From Vibrio sp. STUT-A11 (GTDB lineage Bacteria > Pseudomonadota > Gammaproteobacteria > Enterobacterales > Vibrionaceae), in the NCBI RefSeq assembly GCF_026000435.1, contig NZ_AP026763.1:3038001-3102000 (forward strand): DNA of 64,000 nucleotides. The letters run 5' to 3'. The notes under the pieces were generated by a model. That model was not told the origin of the DNA. It made no database searches and worked only from the letters and a program-made list of their open reading frames with translations. The position numbers and the translations under genes are program-made. Shown piece by piece: positions 60,466-64,000 of this stretch (its first letter is position 1; each line of letters opens with the position of its first letter).

Positions 60466-61473
60466 ATGACCGATACAATCAGCGATACAATTCAAAAAAG
60501 AGATGCGTTAGAGTTGCAAGCGAACGATTCTATCGAAGCAAATGCTAATTTATCGAGTACAACCTCTAAGCACCTGGAATCATGTATTTATATCTACTGT
60601 CCCAAACCTGATGAGGACATGATCGCTGAAGTATTAAAGCGAAACCCAGAAATAAATGCTCAAGTAAATAACTACACCATAAGGGATTTCAAAAGTAAGA
60701 CGCTTTGTCACTTCAAAAGCTCGTATTTGACCCAAGATCAGCAAGCATTTCTCGTTGCCGCGACGGAACTTGGAGCTTGGGTTGAACCTCTCGTAAGCTA
60801 CTTTGACCGCACCCTTGGCTACACTGAAACAGAACTCTTGCATAGCGGTTACTTCCTACATCAAAAAGCTTTTTCTATCCTTTCTAATCGTAGGAACAAC
60901 TGGCAAAAGCGAGTCATCGACCTTCTATTCGTATTCATGCTTGCTTGGATTGCTATTCCTGTTGGCTTAATTACTGCGTTACTTATTAAATTAGAGTCAC
61001 CAGGACCGGTGTTTTTTAAGCAACGCCGCACAGGTCAGTACAACGAAGAGTTTAAGGTTATCAAGTTCCGCTCTATGAGTAACGATGCCGAAAAGAATGG
61101 CGCGCAGTGGGCAACCAAGAATGACGCTCGTGTTACTAAAGTTGGCAACTTTATTCGTAAAACTCGAATTGATGAACTTCCTCAGTTAATCAATGTATTG
61201 AAAGGTGAGATGTCGATGGTAGGGCCTCGCCCAGAGCGTGAAGTGTTCATATCTGAATTGGAAAAGGTAATTCCATACTACCGTTTCCGTCATGCGGTTA
61301 AACCAGGAGTAACAGGCCTCGCTCAAGTAAAATACCCTTACGGGGCATCCGTGGAAGATGCGATATGGAAACATAAATACGACATTTTTTACATCAAGCA
61401 TCAGAACTGGAAGATGGAAGTGAAGATTTTGTTTCTAACCGTGAAAACAGTTTTGTTTGGGATGGGTAGGTAA
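60466..61473 (+). CDS. WbaP/WcaJ-type initiating sugar-phosphate transferase
   Basis: Polyprenyl-phosphate sugar-1-phosphate transferase that can start a repeat unit. The 335 residues have a variable N-terminal domain (about 1-145) with one hydrophobic segment after it (VIDLLFVFMLAWIAIPVGLI) and a C-terminal catalytic domain. Catalytic-domain motifs are KLESPGPVFFKQRRTGQYNE, IRKTRIDELPQLINVLKGEM and SMVGPRPEREVF, with the essential Asp-Glu in RIDELPQ. An in-frame TTG start at 60436 is possible; the ATG at 60466 is preferred, though its ribosome-binding site is weak. It is divergent from wza. Confidence 0.88.
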   Translation: MTDTISDTIQKRDALELQANDSIEANANLSSTTSKHLESCIYIYCPKPDEDMIAEVLKRNPEINAQVNNYTIRDFKSKTLCHFKSSYLTQDQQAFLVAATELGAWVEPLVSYFDRTLGYTETELLHSGYFLHQKAFSILSNRRNNWQKRVIDLLFVFMLAWIAIPVGLITALLIKLESPGPVFFKQRRTGQYNEEFKVIKFRSMSNDAEKNGAQWATKNDARVTKVGNFIRKTRIDELPQLINVLKGEMSMVGPRPEREVFISELEKVIPYYRFRHAVKPGVTGLAQVKYPYGASVEDAIWKHKYDIFYIKHQNWKMEVKILFLTVKTVLFGMGR

Positions 61474-61505
61474 ACAAAGCAATTTTCAACCAAATGGATA
61501 GATAT

Positions 61506-61544
61506 AAAAAAAGAGCAACTCCTTTCGGTAGTTGCTCTTTTTTT
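61506..61544 (+). terminator. Bidirectional Rho-independent terminator
   Basis: AAAAAAAGAGCAACT pairs with AGTTGCTCTTTTTTT around a nine-base loop. It ends the plus-strand sugar transferase gene and can also stop the minus-strand glycosyltransferase at 61582. Confidence 0.92.
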
Positions 61545-61581
61545 ATGAATATCTTATGCCAGTGGTTTTTACGAGAACAGA

Positions 61582-62346
61582 TTAAGACTTACGTTTTGCC
61601 CTATGTTTCATCGTTCCTTTGACAGCATAAACCGCAAATGTGAATAAAGTCTTAGGCAAGCTTAAATCCACTACATCCCTATAGAATCGCCACTGGTATG
61701 ACAATACGGTAAGTTTATTTGCCGTCATGCCAGTGTCCATTCTGTACTTAGCTAATGGTTTGGGTAGACAATAAGCTTTAGGTGTATCCTTTAATATCTC
61801 CAACCATAATCCCATATCTTGACGCTTGCGAATTAATGGCATGTAACGTTTACCAAGAGATTTCGTATCATAAACTGCTGTCAAACAACCAATAACGTTA
61901 CTATATATTAGCTTTTTGTAAGTTGTATATTCAGGTGCAGTTACAACGTTCAATTCACCAGTACTGTTAAATCGAGTATAGTGAGTGTATGTCAGAGAAT
62001 AGTCATTCTCTATCATGAAGGATATTTGCTCTGAGAGCTTATCTTCCAGCCACAGATCGTCAGAGTCTAAGAATGCGATGAATCGACCCTTCGCTTTCTC
62101 TATCGCAAAGTTTCGACTCGCACCAGCCCCTAAATTTTCGTCATTCTGATATATATATATATTATCGAATTTGTCAGCATAGCTTTTAATAACTTTCCAA
62201 GTATTATCTGTAGACCTGTCATCTACTATGATAAGCTCCCAGTTTTTATATTTTTGAGATAATATACTATTAACACTGTCTTCAATTGTAAGTTCAGAAT
62301 TATAAGAAGGCATTATTATAGAAACAAGGGGTTGTGTCTTTGGCAT
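61582..62346 (-). CDS. Glycosyltransferase family 2, second cluster
   Basis: GT-A fold transferase of 254 residues. QPLVSIIMPSYNSELTIEDS is the N-terminal beta-strand motif. WELIIVDDRSTDNTWKVIKS is the nucleotide-binding Asp motif, and AKGRFIAFLDSDDLWLEDKL is the DxD motif. It ends in a Lys/Arg-rich tail and lacks a membrane helix. It is convergent with the sugar transferase gene and downstream of a second polymerase. The sugar is unknown. Confidence 0.87.
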   Translation of the reverse strand: MPKTQPLVSIIMPSYNSELTIEDSVNSILSQKYKNWELIIVDDRSTDNTWKVIKSYADKFDNIYIYQNDENLGAGASRNFAIEKAKGRFIAFLDSDDLWLEDKLSEQISFMIENDYSLTYTHYTRFNSTGELNVVTAPEYTTYKKLIYSNVIGCLTAVYDTKSLGKRYMPLIRKRQDMGLWLEILKDTPKAYCLPKPLAKYRMDTGMTANKLTVLSYQWRFYRDVVDLSLPKTLFTFAVYAVKGTMKHRAKRKS

Positions 62347-62359
62347 AATACTGGCGACC

Positions 62360-62519
62360 TTACTACCTATCCGATTTTGTAAAATTTAGTGAAACCATAA
62401 ACTATCCTCAGATTTAAAAAATTAGCCCTTGGCGCTACAAGGCCCATTTCACCTTTTAGTAGTACATTGATAAGCTGAGGGAGTTCATTAACCTTAGTTT
62501 TTCTTAGGAATAGCCATAG
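62360..62519 (-). pseudogene. Remnant of an initiating sugar transferase
   Basis: Between the polymerase and the glycosyltransferase the minus strand reads LWLFLRKTKVNELPQLINVL, then LKGEMGLVAPRANFLNL. This is the catalytic core of a bacterial sugar transferase (compare FIRKTRIDELPQLINVLKGE in the intact gene at 60466). The reading frame ends a few codons later, and no N-terminal or C-terminal half is present. It differs from the local intact gene at several positions, so it comes from another transferase, not a recent copy. It marks a past gene replacement. Confidence 0.75.
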
Positions 62520-63599
62520 CTAATTAAATATTATACTGGAGTAATCATACTCCGCTGATGGAAAGGCGATCACTTTTAAACAGTAACCAAACAAAGTATA
62601 TACAATCGCCAAATAAACTAAGTTTTTCTTATTCAATACGTACAGGTAGTAAAACGGTACAAACATAAAAGGTGCAAAGAAATAAAATAAACGGCTAAAA
62701 CGGCCAAAATAGAATACAAACAAAGCACTATTAATGGTTACAACCCATACCGCTATTAAGCTTATATCTACTTTTCTAAACTTACTAATATCTGACTTTG
62801 ACAAGTAATATATGAATAAAAAATAGAACGGATAGTTATACAGCCTCGTAGCTAATTGTATTAATGATACATTTTTTTCACGCTCTGCATTAAGATAATG
62901 CTTATACATAGGGGCTATCGCACCTACTATAACGTCAATAAATTGATAAAGAATACCACTACCAAACAACATTAGCGTTATGATAAACATAAGCTTAACA
63001 TTCTTGACAACAAAAAAGCCTAATCTTCCTCTTAGTAAAAAAAGAGGTAACGTAAATATTATTGACTTATGCCATATTAAACCGATCATGAACATCAGTA
63101 TAGATAACGAATTTTTCCCTCTGATGAAATACACATAGGCGTTCATAAAAAACAATACAGCCACATATGCTCGTAATACGTTTAACTGATTGTGAAATAC
63201 ATTAGTAACAAAAAAGAAGAAAGAGAAAACTAATGCGATATGAACATAAGGATACCTTGGATATGCTATACGTATAAAATTTAGAAAAAGGAGTATCTGG
63301 ATAAGCCCTACAGAGACGAAAAGACTTTGACTACTTAAACCTAAATAGTTTAAAAATACGACCAGATAGTAAAATGCGTACTCATATTTACGATAATAAT
63401 AGTCTAACTCAGTTGGGGTATCAAAGATCCTTATATAATTAAAGTAGTCTGTACCTACCCCATATTGAAGCGAAGGTATAAACCATAAGAGTAAAAACAC
63501 CGAAAGAAAACAAAAAGTATCAAGAACGACATTTCTTTCATATTTGGAAAATAGAAGAAACCAAAAAACACAAAAGGCGTAAATTAAAACGAATAACAA
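62520..63599 (-). CDS. EpsG/Wzy-type polysaccharide polymerase, second
   Basis: A 359-residue membrane protein with about ten helices. SLQYGVGTDYFNYIRIFDTP near residues 43-62 is the EpsG-type motif with Gly-x-Asp-Tyr. FHNQLNVLRAYVAVLFFMNA carries the NxxR-like motif, and MFMIGLIWHKSIIFTLPLFL carries the conserved His. It polymerises repeat units and is distinct from the EpsG-like gene at 49360-50538, so two polymers or a replaced locus are possible. It follows the truncated glycosyltransferase at the window edge by 8 bp. Confidence 0.82.
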   Translation of the reverse strand: MLFVLIYAFCVFWFLLFSKYERNVVLDTFCFLSVFLLLWFIPSLQYGVGTDYFNYIRIFDTPTELDYYYRKYEYAFYYLVVFLNYLGLSSQSLFVSVGLIQILLFLNFIRIAYPRYPYVHIALVFSFFFFVTNVFHNQLNVLRAYVAVLFFMNAYVYFIRGKNSLSILMFMIGLIWHKSIIFTLPLFLLRGRLGFFVVKNVKLMFIITLMLFGSGILYQFIDVIVGAIAPMYKHYLNAEREKNVSLIQLATRLYNYPFYFLFIYYLSKSDISKFRKVDISLIAVWVVTINSALFVFYFGRFSRLFYFFAPFMFVPFYYLYVLNKKNLVYLAIVYTLFGYCLKVIAFPSAEYDYSSIIFN

Positions 63600-63607
63600 T
63601 TTCGAAG

Positions 63608-64000
63608 CTACCTTATCTTAAGTGCTTTTTTCACTACCAAGGAACTTGGTATCAAGTCTCTAACAAGGCTAAACTCAAAGGCCTTCAAATAGCTTAGAGA
63701 TGACCGTATATCCAGCTTGAATAACCTAATTAGCAATGGGAAAATTGAAATCCTGTACTTATTTTGCCCAACACTTACCAACTCTTGGTTGTATCGTATC
63801 ACAACACCTAGCCGGTCACGTAACCTAGTAACGCTATCATTTACAGTTAAGCCAGAGTTGTGTTCCTGAACGGAATAGTAAGATTGCTCGCTCACAGATA
63901 TCGATTTAGCTTTAATACCCGCTTTTAGAGAAAACATCGCATCATTGGATGCTGAGATCTCGTCAAATGACAAGCTATGATCGATGATAAACTTTCGTCT
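63608..64000 (-). CDS. Glycosyltransferase family 2, C-terminal part cut by window edge
   Basis: The frame is open to the right edge of the window (RRKFIIDHSLSFDEISASND). SNDAMFSLKAGIKAKSISVS is typical of the acceptor half of GT2 enzymes, where a SND motif binds the acceptor. A following SVQEHNSGLT segment also fits. About 131 codons are visible; the catalytic N-terminal half lies outside. It is 8 bp upstream of the second polymerase and clearly in the same operon. Confidence 0.75.
   Translation of the reverse strand, partial: RRKFIIDHSLSFDEISASNDAMFSLKAGIKAKSISVSEQSYYSVQEHNSGLTVNDSVTRLRDRLGVVIRYNQELVSVGQNKYRISIFPLLIRLFKLDIRSSLSYLKAFEFSLVRDLIPSSLVVKKALKIR

Overview
The window is chromosomal DNA of a gamma-proteobacterium that is almost certainly a Vibrio, probably of the Harveyi clade. 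The evidence is the E. coli-like order of the S10/spc/alpha ribosomal operons, the order rpmE-priA-cytR-ftsN-hslVU-menA-rraA-zapB-glpX-tpiA, and a surface-polysaccharide cluster starting directly beside rjg. The last arrangement is known for O/K-antigen loci of V. cholerae and V. parahaemolyticus, which lie between gmhD and rjg. The species call is inference; no search was run.

Layout. 1-6.2 kb: start of cysD and cobA (sulfate activation and siroheme supply), dbpA, elaA, a ytfB/oapA-like gene, fklB and a small secreted protein, with two copies of a 165-bp structured repeat. 6.4-20.1 kb, minus strand: the full S10, spc and alpha ribosomal operons including secY and rpoA, with recognisable promoters, an S10-operon leader, an S4-binding alpha leader and the terminator between S10 and spc. 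20.5-36.9 kb: housekeeping genes for ribosome supply, replication restart, nucleoside regulation, cell division, HslUV proteolysis, menaquinone, RNase E control, gluconeogenesis and glycolysis, plus a GT90 glycosyltransferase and a YrbL-like protein. 37.4-38.8 kb: rjg. 39.2-64 kb: surface polysaccharide genes. These comprise galU and ugd, wecA, a second ugd with a decayed galU, an AT-rich block of glycosyltransferases, acetyltransferase, ATP-grasp protein, EpsG/Wzy polymerase, DUF2264 protein and Wzx flippase, then a UDP-glucuronate epimerase and wzc-wzb-wza headed by a JUMPStart/ops element. A divergent WbaP-type transferase and the end of a second polymerase/glycosyltransferase block follow.

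How it works together. galU and ugd supply UDP-glucose and UDP-glucuronate, and the epimerase can make UDP-galacturonate. WecA or the WbaP-type enzyme loads the first sugar phosphate on undecaprenyl phosphate, the glycosyltransferases extend the unit, Wzx flips it, the EpsG-like protein polymerises it, and Wzc/Wzb/Wza control length and export. The ops site implies RfaH-dependent readthrough of the long minus-strand operon.

The most unusual signal is a family of intergenic foldback elements, in eight gaps between 24.6 and 39.2 kb. They have CTAG-rich tips, conserved inverted arms, a conserved centre and a variable-number 7-bp tandem array (GGATTAC or its variant GGAATAC). They have no coding capacity and I do not recognise them as a named repeat family. 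Two decayed genes, a galU remnant and a sugar-transferase remnant, record past rearrangement of the polysaccharide locus.
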